A stretch of 64,000 bases of DNA from Coemansia sp. RSA 487 (GCA_027577595.1 JANBRJ010000006.1:248001-312000), one strand, 5' to 3'; numbered from the stretch's first letter, positions 9,925-21,288 are shown. The notes: generated from the letters alone by a model not told the origin. Numbers and translations: made by a program.

Positions 9925-10146
9925 AGTGCCGGCATTAAGCCAGCAGCCCTGAAAGGTGCTGCTGGAATGGCTATGAGCCGCGTAAAAGTCGTGGATAATC
10001 CGTGGCATGACTGCCAGTCGCCATCAGGAGAACATTGCCTGAGGCGTTAGGATCTCGCTATCCACGGGTGCCTCGGCGTGGGTGTGGAGGATCCCCCCAT
10101 ACGGCCAGCCCGTGCAGTGTATCCGCAAACCATATAAAATATTTTT
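9925..10146. ncRNA. Candidate structured non-coding RNA (GC-rich island)
   Basis: About 220 bases that are clearly more GC-rich than the AT-rich flanks carry no long open frame but several strong pairings. The best is a hairpin near 9941-9968, CCAGCAGCC/ctgaaa/GGTGCTGCTGG. A second, longer-range pairing joins CGTGGATA near 9991 to TATCCACG near 10051. The + strand ends in a TTTTT run at 10142-10146, as a Pol III terminator would. I looked for and did not find the signatures of U1, U2, U4, U5, U6, U3, 5S, SRP, RNase P or RNase MRP RNA. Strand and identity are unknown. It could also be the relic of a repeat. Confidence 0.3.
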
Positions 10147-10434
10147 GCAGCACATAGGCTGTAAACTCAATCGGCGATTGCAAATACCCTACATCGAGTA
10201 ATGTTATCAAATGATTCTTTCATAAATTGTATCATTGTGCATGTGTTCCTGCAGTCCAAGGTGCACCTGTACATATGCAGCCTCACGCACTTTTCCTTTG
10301 AGCGAACCTTGACCAACATGTTCTGTTTGCTGACTTCCAGGCATGAGCTTTTTATTTTATTTTTCAAAGAAACATATTTTCACATTATTACTGTTATAGC
10401 TTTTACCATTACTACGGCTCGTGCTGAACATTCC

Positions 10435-10442
10435 TATAAAAA
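10435..10442 (+). promoter_or_regulatory. TATA box of first RING-H2 gene
   Basis: TATAAAAA lies 49 bases before the ATG at 10484. This spacing supports 10484 over the in-frame ATG at 10454, which is only about 20 bases from the box. Confidence 0.5.
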
Positions 10443-10483
10443 GATTAAAGCGGATGCTACATCGCCCTGAAGGACTCCCAAAA

Positions 10484-11852
10484 ATGCGCCTTCCTTGTGC
10501 AACACATACGCTTGTCCTAGCTATCCGCGATTCCGCGGATGGAAACAACAACAGCACAAGCCAGAACCAGAAGTGGAGGATTGCCGCTTACGTGGTGCTA
10601 GGCGTAGCACTACTACTTGTTGCTTTGGGTGGAAGAGGTAAGCTATTTGAACACATGTACAAGTATATAAAGTGAGGGCTCCAGCAAAAGTACTACCCTA
10701 TGTCCTCGTTATCCAGGCAAGCACCAATAAAAGCGAAAACCTCTGGTGGTGATGTTGAACAATCGGTAGTAGGCTGATTGACCTCATCATGTGATCACAC
10801 CATTTTGCCTGGGAGTTTTTGCAGATGCTTTGAATCCTCGTTGGCACAAGTGATTAGGACGATCTTGCAAGAAAATGGAGCGAGACGGAGAATTTGCACC
10901 ATGCACGTCAACTGTCGTCCAATACGCAAGCTCGACTTTCCAAAGCCCAAACAAAAATTGGATGCGGAGAATATCGCCGGGTATATAAAGCCCTTGGCAG
11001 CCGCTCTCTGTCCTAATATCTTTAGCTGGTTTTGTATTATTCCTTGTTGCTGCATTTTACTTTTATTTTTTCTGTTTATTCTTTCACGGCAACAAAGCTG
11101 ACTGTTTACAGCTCATAGCACAGCTACAGCCCTATTCAACCACTTGTAAAAAAAAAACAATGCACTTTTCGCAGCTTCTCTTAGGACTATACAACCAGCA
11201 CTCAACACGTCGTCGCCAGCGACACGAGAAGCGTCACAGTAATAAACTATCCGAAGCCGATCTAGATGTATTGCCAAAGTTCAAGCTAACAAATGAGATG
11301 CTGGACGATATCAAGCGAGCACACACGCGCCGTCGTCACCTGGTGGCTCCGCACCCAGCACCTCCACAAGAGATTGCCTTCCCAAAGCCTGCGTACCTGC
11401 ACAACACAGAAATACACGAATCCACGACATCACTTCCTGACTTTAACCGTGATCAAAAAACCCCCAGCACATGCGACGACTTTGCCAACAAACGCCAATG
11501 CAGCGCTCTGGACATGGGTAGCTTGGCTGAAGGTGTAGGGAGCACTAGCAGTGCGAACGACTCTGATTCGCGGTATGCACCAACGGAAGCTGGACCGCCA
11601 AGCTGTGTCATCTGCCTTGAAGAGTATATTGTCGATGACGAGGTGCGTGTACTCCCGTGCGGCCATGTGTTCCACGACCAGTGCATCATCCCTTGGCTCC
11701 TGCGCCCGAACTCAAAGTTCCACGAGTGTCCAATGTGCAAGATTCCCTGCTTTGCGGATGAAGCAGCCAAGAAAGCCAAGGAAGAGGCGGCTCGGCTCTC
11801 TGGCAGCCAGGAGCAGCGCGACTCTCAGACCAACATGATATCTGTGTTTTAA
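10484..11852 (+). CDS. Membrane RING-H2 E3 ubiquitin ligase (1)
   Basis: I model two exons, 10484-10637 and 11185-11852, giving 273 residues. Exon 1 encodes a short N-terminus and one transmembrane helix (WRIAAYVVLGVALLLVALGG), then the donor GTAAGC. The acceptor CTTCTCTTAG at 11184 restores frame and places the basic stretch RRRQRHEKRH right after the helix. A segment LDVLPKFKLT follows, then the RING-H2 finger CVICLEEY to CPMCK with the C3H2C3 spacing that binds two zinc ions and an E2. This matches the layout of the third RING gene here. If the intron is kept, the ATG at 11160 (MHFSQLLLGLYNQ) gives a soluble 230-residue form. RING and frame are certain; the exon join is inference. Confidence 0.72.
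10982..10989 (+). promoter_or_regulatory. TATA-like box inside the first RING gene's intron
   Basis: TATATAAA, flanked by GGG and GCCC, lies in the 547-base intron 171 bases before the ATG at 11160. It could drive a shorter, membrane-free isoform. Confidence 0.4.
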
Positions 11853-12502
11853 ATGCGTAATTGGCATATATTTTGGAGTGTTGTCTTAACTTAAGTCTGG
11901 TATAGCAATATCTCGCTACGATCTTCACCAACACATCATCTGCGTCCTGTGGGGAGCAGTGGATGATGCACTTGTTTTTGAATGCATCCAGATGGATAGA
12001 GAGAAGGAGCGCAAAAGAAATGCGGGGGAGAAATGTACTTGCAAACGCCAAAGCATGTGGAATGCACTTTTTGGCTTTGGCAGTAGCGTGATGTGTATTT
12101 TCTTGCTTGTTTGTTCGCTCTGGTGTGTTTTATATCAGCGTGTTGGTATTTTGCGCTGCTACGTGTCGTGTGTGGGGAGGAAGGGATGAGTGTAAAATGC
12201 CTGCAGTCCCCCACACACCCAAACTCAAAAGACCAAATGTTCTATTTTTACGACATTTTTAGACCAAGAAAAAAGGAGGAAGCCATGCACAAAGCCGGAT
12301 GGCCACATGGCAGACTAATTAGCCATGTCTTGCTTCTAGGTCCTGCCAACATCATTTGGTTTGCAGAACTTATCAAGTATCGTAAGCGAATACACCTTTT
12401 ATTTCTTCCATATCAGCCTCGGTTTTATGAACTTGAACTTTCTCTAGAGCTTTTCATACATTTCGCTAAACTTTTTATGAAATTTGCGTATTTAAGCTAC
12501 AG
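11853..12502. other. Intergenic between RING genes 1 and 2
   Basis: The spacer is AT-rich. The last 20 bases contain a TATTTAA element directly before the next ATG. I find no coding or RNA feature. Confidence 0.5.
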
Positions 12503-14440
12503 ATGAATATTATCTTTAAGGCTGTGATTATTTCGGGCCTGCTTATGCAGGCCGTAGTCAGCTCACACATACGCAAAGACCTGGTTCAAATTGAAGACGA
12601 CTCCATTGTCCAGGTGGATGCAACAACATCCTTAGACAGCAATTCTGGGCGGATCGCGCATCTAACAAACTCGCCAACTGGAGGTATAGCAGGGACAAGA
12701 GGGATCATGTATGATTTGCCACCACCACCCAATTGCAAGCCCGTCATGCGTAGCAAGGACTTTATTGCCTCGTCTTATATCCAGGTTGCTTTGATTACTG
12801 ACGGCGGTGAATGCTCGATTGATACAATGCTCACACAGGCCCAATATGACGGCGCGGTCGGTGCCATTGTGTACAATGCATCTGATGGCCCAATCGATCC
12901 TACCAACGTTCTTTACAGCAGAATCTCCACCATTCGCCCGCTTATACCGGTAATGCTGGTTGACAGCAACTATGGCGAAACGCTCAAGCTAGAAGTAAAT
13001 GCTCTTAGCAACGAGTCTCGCGGTAAAAACAATAATCGCAGCCGTGCAATATTTGTATCCATATACCCAGCAGAGGATAACGAGCGCCTGAGCGGATGGG
13101 AGGTTTCGCTTATCACCCTTGTCGTGATCCTCGCACTCTGCTTTTGCACGTCTCTCTTCTTCCACGTATTCTCGAACCGCCACAGTATTAGGGAATATCG
13201 CAGAAGGCGCACACTTCACGCCGACGATATGGATAATTCGAGCAAGCGGATCCACACACTGCCCCCATGCGCCTTGGATCGGCTTATGCTGCGCACGGTG
13301 ACCGAAGAAGATATGAAAGTTCTTTCAGAATGCACAACGCCGCTGGACACTATTTTAAACCCGAGCATCAGACAAAAAAGCGTCAATAGCTTTGGGATAT
13401 GCGCCAGCAGCGCCGGCAGCAATACGAATGCCAACTGCACAAGCGAAAGGCAACATGAGAAGAGCGACGGAAACGCCTCATCTAGGGAAGATCGCTGCAG
13501 CAGCTCTTCGTGTTTGGAGACGGAGCAAAGCAAATGTACATTTGACTGTGGCAATAGCCCATCGCCCAGAGAGTCGGTTTTGAATGGATGCATAGCCACT
13601 TGTATCGTATGCATCGATGATTTTGTGGTCGGATCGAGGATGCGCATCCTGCCATGCGGCCACAACTACCACATTGAGTGCATTGACCCCTGGCTGACGT
13701 CAAAATCATCACTTTGTCCTCTGTGCAAGTATGACACACGCAGCGTCTTGACAGAGCTGGAGCGCACAATGTCCGGGCCACACATTGTGGCCGACGATGG
13801 AAGCATTGAGGATATCCTTTCTGGAAATCCCTCATACAGCGATTCGTCGGACCCCTCAAGCTATCTCGCTGAGAGCCGTACGCGCATGCCACTTTCTATG
13901 ATAGTTGCAGAATTTAAAAGGGTTGCCGTAGAGAAGGTTGTCGCGCCGGTTGGGCAAATTGCAAAGAAGATGGCCATGCTTCAAAAGAGGTCGACCAGCG
14001 ACCAGAGAGAGCATGACGAAAAAAGTCCGAGTGAAGACAGCAACACAGAGTCGATCTACTATGACAGGCAAGAAAATCGTGACAGTCGTCCATTTGAAGA
14101 TTCAAATGCAATATTTACCACGTCCACGCCCACCTTTCACCAAGTCGACCTTAGCGACACAAGAAAACCCGAGATGGTCGGCATCCCACGCGTCGTTGAA
14201 AGTAGCAGTATAATGGTTGAAGTCAATACTTGCGATCCAACACCGTCTCCAACTAGCAACCCTATGGGCTCTTGCAGAATCCCAGAAGAGAAGACTGCTC
14301 TCAGCGATGAACCCTGCGAGTCCGTAGACGCTGACAAGGAAAATACAGGAGATAATGATTGCGAGAGCGGCTTGCCCCTGAGAATTAGTCTTAGTGACAT
14401 TCTTCAGAATGACCAAGACTTCATGGACTACTTTGACTAG
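12503..14440 (+). CDS. PA-TM-RING type E3 ubiquitin ligase (2)
   Basis: The 645-residue protein has a signal peptide (IIFKAVIISGLLMQAVVSSH). A lumenal region follows that resembles a protease-associated domain (about 85-180: IQVALITDGGECSIDTML, AVGAIVYNASDG). One transmembrane helix is at about 200-222, then a basic stop-transfer RRRR. The RING-H2 finger spans about 368-410 (CIVCIDDF to CPLCKYD, with CGHNYHIECIDPW). This order is that of the PA-TM-RING family (RNF13, RNF167, GRAIL), which ubiquitinates cargo on endosomes, vacuoles or the Golgi. The long C-terminal tail is acidic and Ser-rich. It is the middle gene of three RING genes on one strand. Confidence 0.85.
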   Translation: MNIIFKAVIISGLLMQAVVSSHIRKDLVQIEDDSIVQVDATTSLDSNSGRIAHLTNSPTGGIAGTRGIMYDLPPPPNCKPVMRSKDFIASSYIQVALITDGGECSIDTMLTQAQYDGAVGAIVYNASDGPIDPTNVLYSRISTIRPLIPVMLVDSNYGETLKLEVNALSNESRGKNNNRSRAIFVSIYPAEDNERLSGWEVSLITLVVILALCFCTSLFFHVFSNRHSIREYRRRRTLHADDMDNSSKRIHTLPPCALDRLMLRTVTEEDMKVLSECTTPLDTILNPSIRQKSVNSFGICASSAGSNTNANCTSERQHEKSDGNASSREDRCSSSSCLETEQSKCTFDCGNSPSPRESVLNGCIATCIVCIDDFVVGSRMRILPCGHNYHIECIDPWLTSKSSLCPLCKYDTRSVLTELERTMSGPHIVADDGSIEDILSGNPSYSDSSDPSSYLAESRTRMPLSMIVAEFKRVAVEKVVAPVGQIAKKMAMLQKRSTSDQREHDEKSPSEDSNTESIYYDRQENRDSRPFEDSNAIFTTSTPTFHQVDLSDTRKPEMVGIPRVVESSSIMVEVNTCDPTPSPTSNPMGSCRIPEEKTALSDEPCESVDADKENTGDNDCESGLPLRISLSDILQNDQDFMDYFD

Positions 14441-15272
14441 CCGCTGTTTGCAGCATATGCACTAAGATAGAGGAGACCGATGATGGTGATGAAGCACTGT
14501 TTTGCATTTTACTTTATACTACATTTTATTCTGATTCTTTTGGTTTCAGGGCATTTAAATATTGCATTTTAAGCAAGGACGCTTTAATTGACGTTGCCTC
14601 GAATGTATGTATCGTTTTTTACCAGCAAATAATAGTGGCCATAGATTAAACCGGATTAAATTTCTGATATCTCTTTACTTCAAATGCCGATCAGCCGAAT
14701 GTTTCAAGTTCAAAACGTCTAGGCCGTTAGACTGGAATGATTGAAGGCAGGCACAGGAGCGCCCATCACAAATGTTTTGTTAAATGTTTGATAAGCATGA
14801 AGTGACAAAGACATGAAAACAAGGTTTTAAAATAGATATTATATTAATAACCATTGTTTATGTATACCACAGGCTATTATTTTCTTGCTCTTATATTTAC
14901 TTGCCCAGTATAGCTAGAAATGGTCTTGCTTAAAGTTTGGGATTGATACCCCTGATTCTAGGCAGAAATGCAAAGTAAACTATTTAGCATTTTGTTTTTA
15001 GGTACCTACTTTTCGTTGTGTCTTGTGGATTATATTCGTACAGTATTTTACGGCTATATCAAAGTGTTTTCTTGAGAATTTTTTCTTTCTCGCTAAAAAA
15101 AAAGTTTACTGTTGTGCTCGTAGCTACACTTTAGCTTTTTATATATTTTTTTTTTGAATCAGAAAGAAACGTTATTACTTGTATACCTCATCAGATTACA
15201 TATCATCTATTATTTTGGTTGTCTTAATTTTTGCGCCTTTTCGTTCAAAGTGGAATTAAAAGCAACAACATC
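14441..15272. other. Intergenic between RING genes 2 and 3
   Basis: The 830 bases are strongly AT-rich, with long T runs close to the next gene near 15140-15155. I see no gene in it. Confidence 0.5.
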
Positions 15273-16958
15273 ATGGGCTTTACACGTACAGGCCAAATCC
15301 TTGGTGTGCTTGGTGCTGCTACAGCCACCAGTTTAGTTGCCAAATATGCAGATGCAGCAGTTATTCCGATCTTTTCGCATTTGAACATGCTTTTGGATGG
15401 TGCATTATATTCCAGTAGTGAATCACCCAGCCGCTTGTTGCCAGAAGTACCAACCGACGAACATCCGTCAGCAGCTGGGGTACTAGCCAAACGCAGCGGT
15501 GCTGGATCGCTTCCTATCAAAGGCAATGTACTGACATCTGGTGATTCTCTCAGCGACACAAAGATATTCATCCTGCTAGCAGCAATTGTATTTGTCTTTT
15601 TGGCAGCTCTGGGTGTGGCCATGGCCAGAGTATCTCGGAACAGGAGGCGGAACTACACTAGCGGTGGCAGACAACATGTTGTTTCTGCGCAAAGGCCGCC
15701 TGAGACGCTCAACAAGACGATTTTGGACTTGCTACCCGTATTTGAGGTCACAGAGAAGCGCCGGCTTCGCCAGCTCCAATCACGCTCGCCAAGGGCCTCT
15801 GTCTTCCGTGAAGGTTTTGTCGACAATGGATCCGAGTACAGCCTGCAGATCATGCCCAGCGCGTGTCGTGGAGAGAGTTCAACACCAAACCCTGCCATGT
15901 CTGCAAAGACGCAACTGATTCAGCATGGCGGCTATGGTCTCTACTCGCATGCAAGATCGCAACGCTCAGTGTCAGTGGGAAGTAGCCGCCGGTACTCTGA
16001 GGAATATATGCACTATTGCAACCATATTCCAGGAATGGTTCCCGAGGAAGGGTGCAGCAGACAAGGAGCTGCGGGCTATGCGCAGTGGCAAGACAGTGGG
16101 TTTGTAAAGAATAACAATCGGCGCACGCCTATATCTCACCCATTGTCATCATCGTCAGCGACGCCGCCCTTTGCGCCTGCTACGCCGTCTCCAGTTGCTA
16201 TCAGATATTACAGATCCACACCGTCACAGGACGCCACTCCATCTAGCCCAACGAGATGCCCATCCTCAGGCGTGCATTGGGATGATATGGCCCTTGGGTA
16301 CAGCCGCGGCGACTACGCAAACACAGGCACAGTCGTTTATCAAGAGAGAGGATCTCGCTCTCTTGATCTTTCGCCCGATCACGGATTTGTAGCTCCATCG
16401 GACTCTCTGCAGCGAAAGTTGAAATCCCCAGCCTGGAATGCGTATCGTTCCCAGCCCGAAATTGTACGTAAACACTCCCGGTCCCAGTCAATGACTGCTA
16501 GCGATTTAGAAAATGGACTCGGGTCATGTCCGATTTGTCTTGAAGAGTTTGAGGCTGGCGAACAGCTGAGAGAATTGCCTTGCTTCCACAGGTACCATGT
16601 TATATGCATCGATACGTGGTTAGTCTCACGGTCAACGTGCTGTCCCTACTGCAAGCTTGACATTCGGAGGTGGTACTATGGGCCTGCATTCGAGGACGGA
16701 ATATCGCATCCAGGATCAGTCGAGAATCAAGAGCTACCTCTTCATTTCCATGACCAGGAGATGCTCACTAGTGGCGATTCTTCCGGCCTGGCTGCTCAAG
16801 AATCAGATGAAAGACGTCGTCGTCGCAGCAGTCGGCTCCACAGACAACGGAGAACCAGGCGGCCGACAGGACATGGCCGCTTCAACAAACTCTGGCAGCT
16901 TTTTCGCGCTGTCATGACAAGCGACATCCACTACACTGAAAGCATGCGGCCAGGCTGA
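15273..16958 (+). CDS. Membrane RING-H2 E3 ubiquitin ligase (3)
   Basis: The protein has 561 residues from the ATG at 15273. The open frame extends upstream only through non-ATG codons. An N-terminal hydrophobic segment ([17 protein letters not shown]) is a signal or signal anchor. A lumenal stretch of about 60 residues follows, then a transmembrane helix near 96-118 ([20 protein letters not shown]) and a basic RNRRR. Next comes [11 protein letters not shown], comparable to LDVLPKFKLT in RING gene 1. A Ser/Pro-rich cytosolic linker leads to the RING-H2 at about 419-460 ([26 protein letters not shown]). An Arg-rich tail closes it. The layout recalls plant ATL and fungal Tul1-like membrane ligases. 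The substrate is unknown. Confidence 0.82.
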   Translation: MGFTRTGQILGVLGAATATSLVAKYADAAVIPIFSHLNMLLDGALYSSSESPSRLLPEVPTDEHPSAAGVLAKRSGAGSLPIKGNVLTSGDSLSDTKIFILLAAIVFVFLAALGVAMARVSRNRRRNYTSGGRQHVVSAQRPPETLNKTILDLLPVFEVTEKRRLRQLQSRSPRASVFREGFVDNGSEYSLQIMPSACRGESSTPNPAMSAKTQLIQHGGYGLYSHARSQRSVSVGSSRRYSEEYMHYCNHIPGMVPEEGCSRQGAAGYAQWQDSGFVKNNNRRTPISHPLSSSSATPPFAPATPSPVAIRYYRSTPSQDATPSSPTRCPSSGVHWDDMALGYSRGDYANTGTVVYQERGSRSLDLSPDHGFVAPSDSLQRKLKSPAWNAYRSQPEIVRKHSRSQSMTASDLENGLGSCPICLEEFEAGEQLRELPCFHRYHVICIDTWLVSRSTCCPYCKLDIRRWYYGPAFEDGISHPGSVENQELPLHFHDQEMLTSGDSSGLAAQESDERRRRRSSRLHRQRRTRRPTGHGRFNKLWQLFRAVMTSDIHYTESMRPG

Positions 16959-17070
16959 TTGTCATGACTACAAACAAAGCGTTTGCTTCAATTTTCACAT
17001 TCTTTTGGTTAGGTATTAAATACGTTAAAGTTTTGTATTTGAATAGACTACAGGCGAGATGGTATTATCC

Positions 17071-18108
17071 CTAATGCTTGCTATCATTCTTTATTAACCG
17101 AACGGTGCTCTCCCAAACAAATATAGCGCTAGCATTGGTGGGGAACGAGCGGATGAAGGATGGTAGAAAGCCACGGAAGAAGCCAGAGATACCCTCCGAG
17201 CGGTAGACGTGTTTGAACATTTTGCGGAAGGGAATGGGACTATCATCTCCTTGGGTCATATAGCAGTTCTTCACGACATCGACAGGATAGCAGAATGTCC
17301 AAAATGTGTTTGCTGCCATCCCGCCTGCCAAGAAGTTGATCAGTTTCTCTGGTAGCGGACGATTTTCAAGCGCGTTTGAGGAGCCGGCTTTTACGATGTA
17401 CGGAAACGAAGAGGAGCCGTGGAGCGAGCGCAGCCACTCCGAGTACACGTCATAAGAGCCCCAGAGGAAGAAGAAGAACGACCTTTGCGACATGGTGGCA
17501 GGCAGGCCGTGCCAAACGCCAAAAGTGCCGTAGCGCTTTGTCAGATATCGTGCAACGTCGATCGGACCGCGATACTTGCGCTCAGCACCCATGGCATACT
17601 GCATCTGTAGGCGCATTTTAATCATCTCTACTGGCGTGGCAACCATCGCAACCGTCCACCCGGCGCCCAGACCAGCCAGGCCGTGCTCAAAGTGGGAGAG
17701 TTTGTGGGACTTGTCGTTGCGCTGCAGAAGCAGGCGGTAGTTGGAAAGACTCCCCAGCTGCACTGCATCCATGACCGCCCACCCGATCAACGGAATGCTT
17801 GCGCCTTTGTACAGCGCCCGTGGGCCCTCCTGGCGCACAGTGCTGACCAAACAGTCGAGGGGGCCCTTGAAGCGCCCATGGCCACCCTCGACCTGACAGC
17901 GGATCTTGACGGTGTCGAACGGGTGGCCGACAAAGAGTTTCGTAGCTCCAGAGGCAAAGCCAGCAGCAAAGCCAGCAATGCGATCGCGCGAAGTGGCCAT
18001 GTGCGTCCTGTTCTGAGCTGCGGAGCCAGGCGAGGGTTGTGCGGCTATTTTGGTCGCTGCATCATCAGCCAGCGTTGAATGGGCCGTCGGTACTCTGTTC
18101 TTATCCAT
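17071..18108 (-). CDS. Mitochondrial carrier (SLC25 family)
   Basis: The 345-residue protein starts at ATG 18108; a second ATG at about residue 37 (MATSRDRIAG) is also possible. The three carrier repeats are visible from their signature motifs: HPFDTVKIRCQ, TPVEMIKMRLQ and YPVDVVKNCYM. Each is followed by a helix and a Gly-rich matrix segment. Such proteins exchange metabolites across the inner mitochondrial membrane. The first motif and the RxQVEGGxxRFKGPLDC region suggest the carnitine/basic amino-acid branch (SLC25A29/45/47/48, yeast Ymc1), but the substrate is not settled. It is transcribed away from the ankyrin gene. Confidence 0.88.
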   Translation of the reverse strand: MDKNRVPTAHSTLADDAATKIAAQPSPGSAAQNRTHMATSRDRIAGFAAGFASGATKLFVGHPFDTVKIRCQVEGGHGRFKGPLDCLVSTVRQEGPRALYKGASIPLIGWAVMDAVQLGSLSNYRLLLQRNDKSHKLSHFEHGLAGLGAGWTVAMVATPVEMIKMRLQMQYAMGAERKYRGPIDVARYLTKRYGTFGVWHGLPATMSQRSFFFFLWGSYDVYSEWLRSLHGSSSFPYIVKAGSSNALENRPLPEKLINFLAGGMAANTFWTFCYPVDVVKNCYMTQGDDSPIPFRKMFKHVYRSEGISGFFRGFLPSFIRSFPTNASAIFVWESTVRLIKNDSKH

Positions 18109-19641
18109 TGTATAACGGCAAGCCGGCCTCTTGTGTCGGAGCCAATACAATGGGAGTGGACACAGCCAAGTGTTTTGGTTCTGTCGGTTGGTCTAGTACC
18201 ACAAATACCCAGTGCGTTTCCTCCCCTTTGGGATATCCAAACGAACAACGAAACAAGAAAGAAAGAAAGAAAGGAATAACAGAAAGCAAAGTAGCAATAG
18301 CAGGTGTAAAAGATTGTGGCAAAAAAGTCAAGAACAAAGAGAGCCAAAATCGGCACTGCTAATTCTCTTACTTTTTTTGGTTGTGGTGCTTTGCTGTTTC
18401 TGTTGGAATGCGTTTGTGACTTGGTTGTGACGGAGATACATTTTTCCACCTTTTGTGCGCACATTAACTCTGTTCCAAGATCGGTGATTTTCAAGACACA
18501 TGAGTCTCCATATCAAAAGCCTAACAGCAACTGCTTGTGAGAAAGCCAGATCTCTCGCCAACGCGAGCATAAAAAAGCGTGAAAGCTAGATCGCCACATC
18601 CAAAAACAATGTAGAAACTCAACAAGCATTGTGTACGGCTCTCCCATTTATCAGCAGTGTTTGTTCTCGGCAGCACAAGCCGCTTTCGGATACTCTCTGC
18701 GCAGCACTCACCCACCAACCCACTTTCTTTTGTGTCGCTAGCTGTTTTGGGAGATGGGAGGGATGACAGAGCAATTCCAAACAATCGGGCACCAATATAA
18801 CCCGTACACATACTTCCCTCCCTCTTCGTTCCAGAAAAAAGCTATGAAACAAGGCAAGCCTTGAAGCATTCCGAATTGACCAGCAGACCTTTTGACCGTC
18901 TGTTTACGTTTTGTTGCGAAACACCAATTCTCAGACACCTTTACAACCGAAGGGGGAAAGGGAGGGCGTATAAAAGCCAGAGTAGGACGCTTGCCTTTTT
19001 GACACCAGTCGCCTGCTTTATTTTCTCGTTGCAAATACTCATAGCCCACCTATTGTCTTTTTTCCACATATCGTTATCCAAAACCACATTGCATAGCATC
19101 CAGTGTCAATATCTGCTTTGCAATAGTTGTAATATTGGTTCGAATGCCGCTGTGGATTCAGCTGATCCAAGCAGCAATAGCAACACCCCCTTCCATTCAA
19201 CCAAACCACATAGCCAGCGCACATCAGCCTATCCTCCAGACTCAAATAAAGTAAAACACGCGCTACCAACTCTCTCAGTGTCTACTTACAATTGACAGAT
19301 GCAGCAAAGTCCCAGCAGCGATATAAAAAGAAAGGCCCTGACATCTGCTGCAGCACCAGAAATCCCCCAACAAACTTTCTGTGAAAAAGCGCACATTCTT
19401 GAGCGTCATCTCATCTATCAGAGAATTTTCTTTTTTTCTTCAAAACATCGTCATCATTTTCCCCGCACATTTTTTCCAATCTTTTTCTCAGCTCAATTTT
19501 ATCTTTTTTTTCTTCCCAATTACCATTATTATTCTTATTTTTATACTTTCTGCGTGTCTCCTTATTGTATCTTGCACAACAAACTCCTTTTTTTGGCTGC
19601 ATGCGCTTTGTCTGTCTGTACATATTTTATTACGGAGCGCA
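18109..19641. other. Divergent 1.5 kb intergenic region
   Basis: The region separates the carrier (-) and ankyrin (+) genes. It holds a GAAA-rich run near 18256-18275 and a TATAAAAG box at 18969-18976. A second box, TATAAAAA, is at 19322-19329. A very T-rich leader covers 19425-19600. Open frames here start at non-ATG codons or have biased composition, so I do not call genes. Confidence 0.5.
18969..18976 (+). promoter_or_regulatory. TATA-like box upstream of ankyrin gene
   Basis: TATAAAAG in a GC-rich setting on the + strand. It is 670 bases from the ATG, so it would imply a long leader or a 5' UTR intron. The box at 19322 is nearer and an alternative. Confidence 0.3.
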
Positions 19642-21248
19642 ATGATGGCGGACAGGAACAAAGGCCCATTGTATCATGTGTCGCCCCCACTTGAAACACC
19701 CTCATCGCCGCAGCCAGATAGCTCCCTTCCAGCCTCCGATCTTGGGCTCCACAGCGCCGTCTCTAGGGGCGACATTGGATCGATTTGCTATGCTCTCTTG
19801 GGCGGCCAGCCGATCGACAGCTTGCACCAGGGCTTACAGCCCATCCACATGGCTGCAATCCACGGCGATGCCGCAATTGTCGAGTTTCTGCTTCACAACG
19901 GCGCTGACGTCAACGCCCAAACGACTGCCCTGTCCTCGCAGCCAGACTCGAAGTGCCGCACTCCCAGAAAGGCAGCCGAGAAAAGAAATTCCAGACACCA
20001 GCATGGTGTGAAAAGCCGTGGGAGCTTCTCGTTCCTGAAATCGGCAGCTGTTGATTCCTCGGCCATCTCTGGCCCCATGGGCACTGTGCCTGGATTGCAC
20101 TCCATGCAAGCTGCCAATATTGCGTCTTGTGATCTGCCCTATGTTTCTGAAGACACCAGTTTGTCCTGTACTTCGGATGCCAACTGCATGGACAACTATT
20201 CCGGCGCCACTCCACTCCATTTTGCCGTAGCCAATGGCCATACTACCTGCGCTGATGCTCTGCTGAAGCGTGGCGCAAAGATCGATGTTGCCGATTCCTA
20301 CGGAAATACACCTGAAACGCTTGCTGCTGCTTGCGCCTGTGATGCCATGTTAGATGTCCTTGGGCACTGGTGCCAGCACAACGCGGGAAACGACGGGTTC
20401 TGGATACAAGCAGCTGCCGAAGCGGATGCTAAAAAGGGATCGATTCTTCCTTTGCAGCTACCATCCCCAGATCCTTCAGTTGTATGCTTCACAGACTCTC
20501 CACGGGCGCCGGGACTGCGCGATCAGCTGTATGACGAGCATCCACTACCTGTAAGCGCAATGCCTGTACAGTGCCGAATTGCAAGATCGGCAACCAGCCC
20601 TCTTCCACCTCAAAACGTTTCCATGTCCAGCTCTACTGCTAATCCCTGCCAAAGGGGTGATACCTCCCACAACATTCTCCCGCGCAGGCATACTGCGGGC
20701 GAAACGAGCACTGGCCAGCGCCAGCCGCAAACGCCGCTGCTATCAGCATCGTCCAACTGCTCCTGGAGCCTTGTAGACAATGACAGCACAGCCCCTGCTG
20801 GTATCGAAGCACTCTCTGCTAGGCAGCAGAACACTCCCGCCAGCAGCCGCCCCTCGTCTTCGGCACCAGAAAGACGTGTGCGTGAGCAATCGAGCTTTTA
20901 TCGAATAAAGCCCGGTAGCATTGCTCGACCATCAACCAGCAACCTAGCAAGGGGTCGCCTGGCGCCTGGACGCATCGTCTTCACATCCGAGAGACAGGGT
21001 GTCAGTGCAAGTGCTAGCCGCAGTAACAGCACGGCCTCCCGCCGCGAGAGGTCGTACACCGACTCGATCATAGAGCAAGCCTGGCGCAAGTATCTCGAGT
21101 TTGATGACGAAAACGCACGCGACAGTGCGCAATGTATAGCCACTAACGACGGCGGCTCGGAGAACGCTAGTCAGCCTCTTCCTGAGCTCTGGATGTGGAA
21201 ACAAGCTGCAATAGCTGTGCGCAACCGTCGGAGCAAGTCGCTCTCGGC

Positions 21249-21285
<37 letters not shown>

Positions 21286-21288
21286 TAG
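19642..21288 (+). CDS. Ankyrin-repeat protein with C-terminal polyQ
   Basis: The protein has 548 residues from ATG 19642 (MMADRNKG). The frame is open further upstream through the T-rich leader but has no ATG there. Ankyrin repeats are visible at about 63-94 (QPIHMAAIHGDAAIVEFLL) and 187-241 (TPLHFAVANGHTTCADALL, then YGNTPETLAAACA). A Ser-rich insertion of about 90 residues splits the repeat array. The C-terminal half is Ser/Pro/Arg-rich and unlike any domain I know. It ends in twelve glutamines encoded by a CAG tract that runs to the stop. Ankyrin repeats bind proteins; the partner and pathway are unknown. Confidence 0.78.

Noticed and set aside
19137-19145. GGTTCGAAT, like a tRNA B box
   Set aside because: No A box or cloverleaf can be formed around it.
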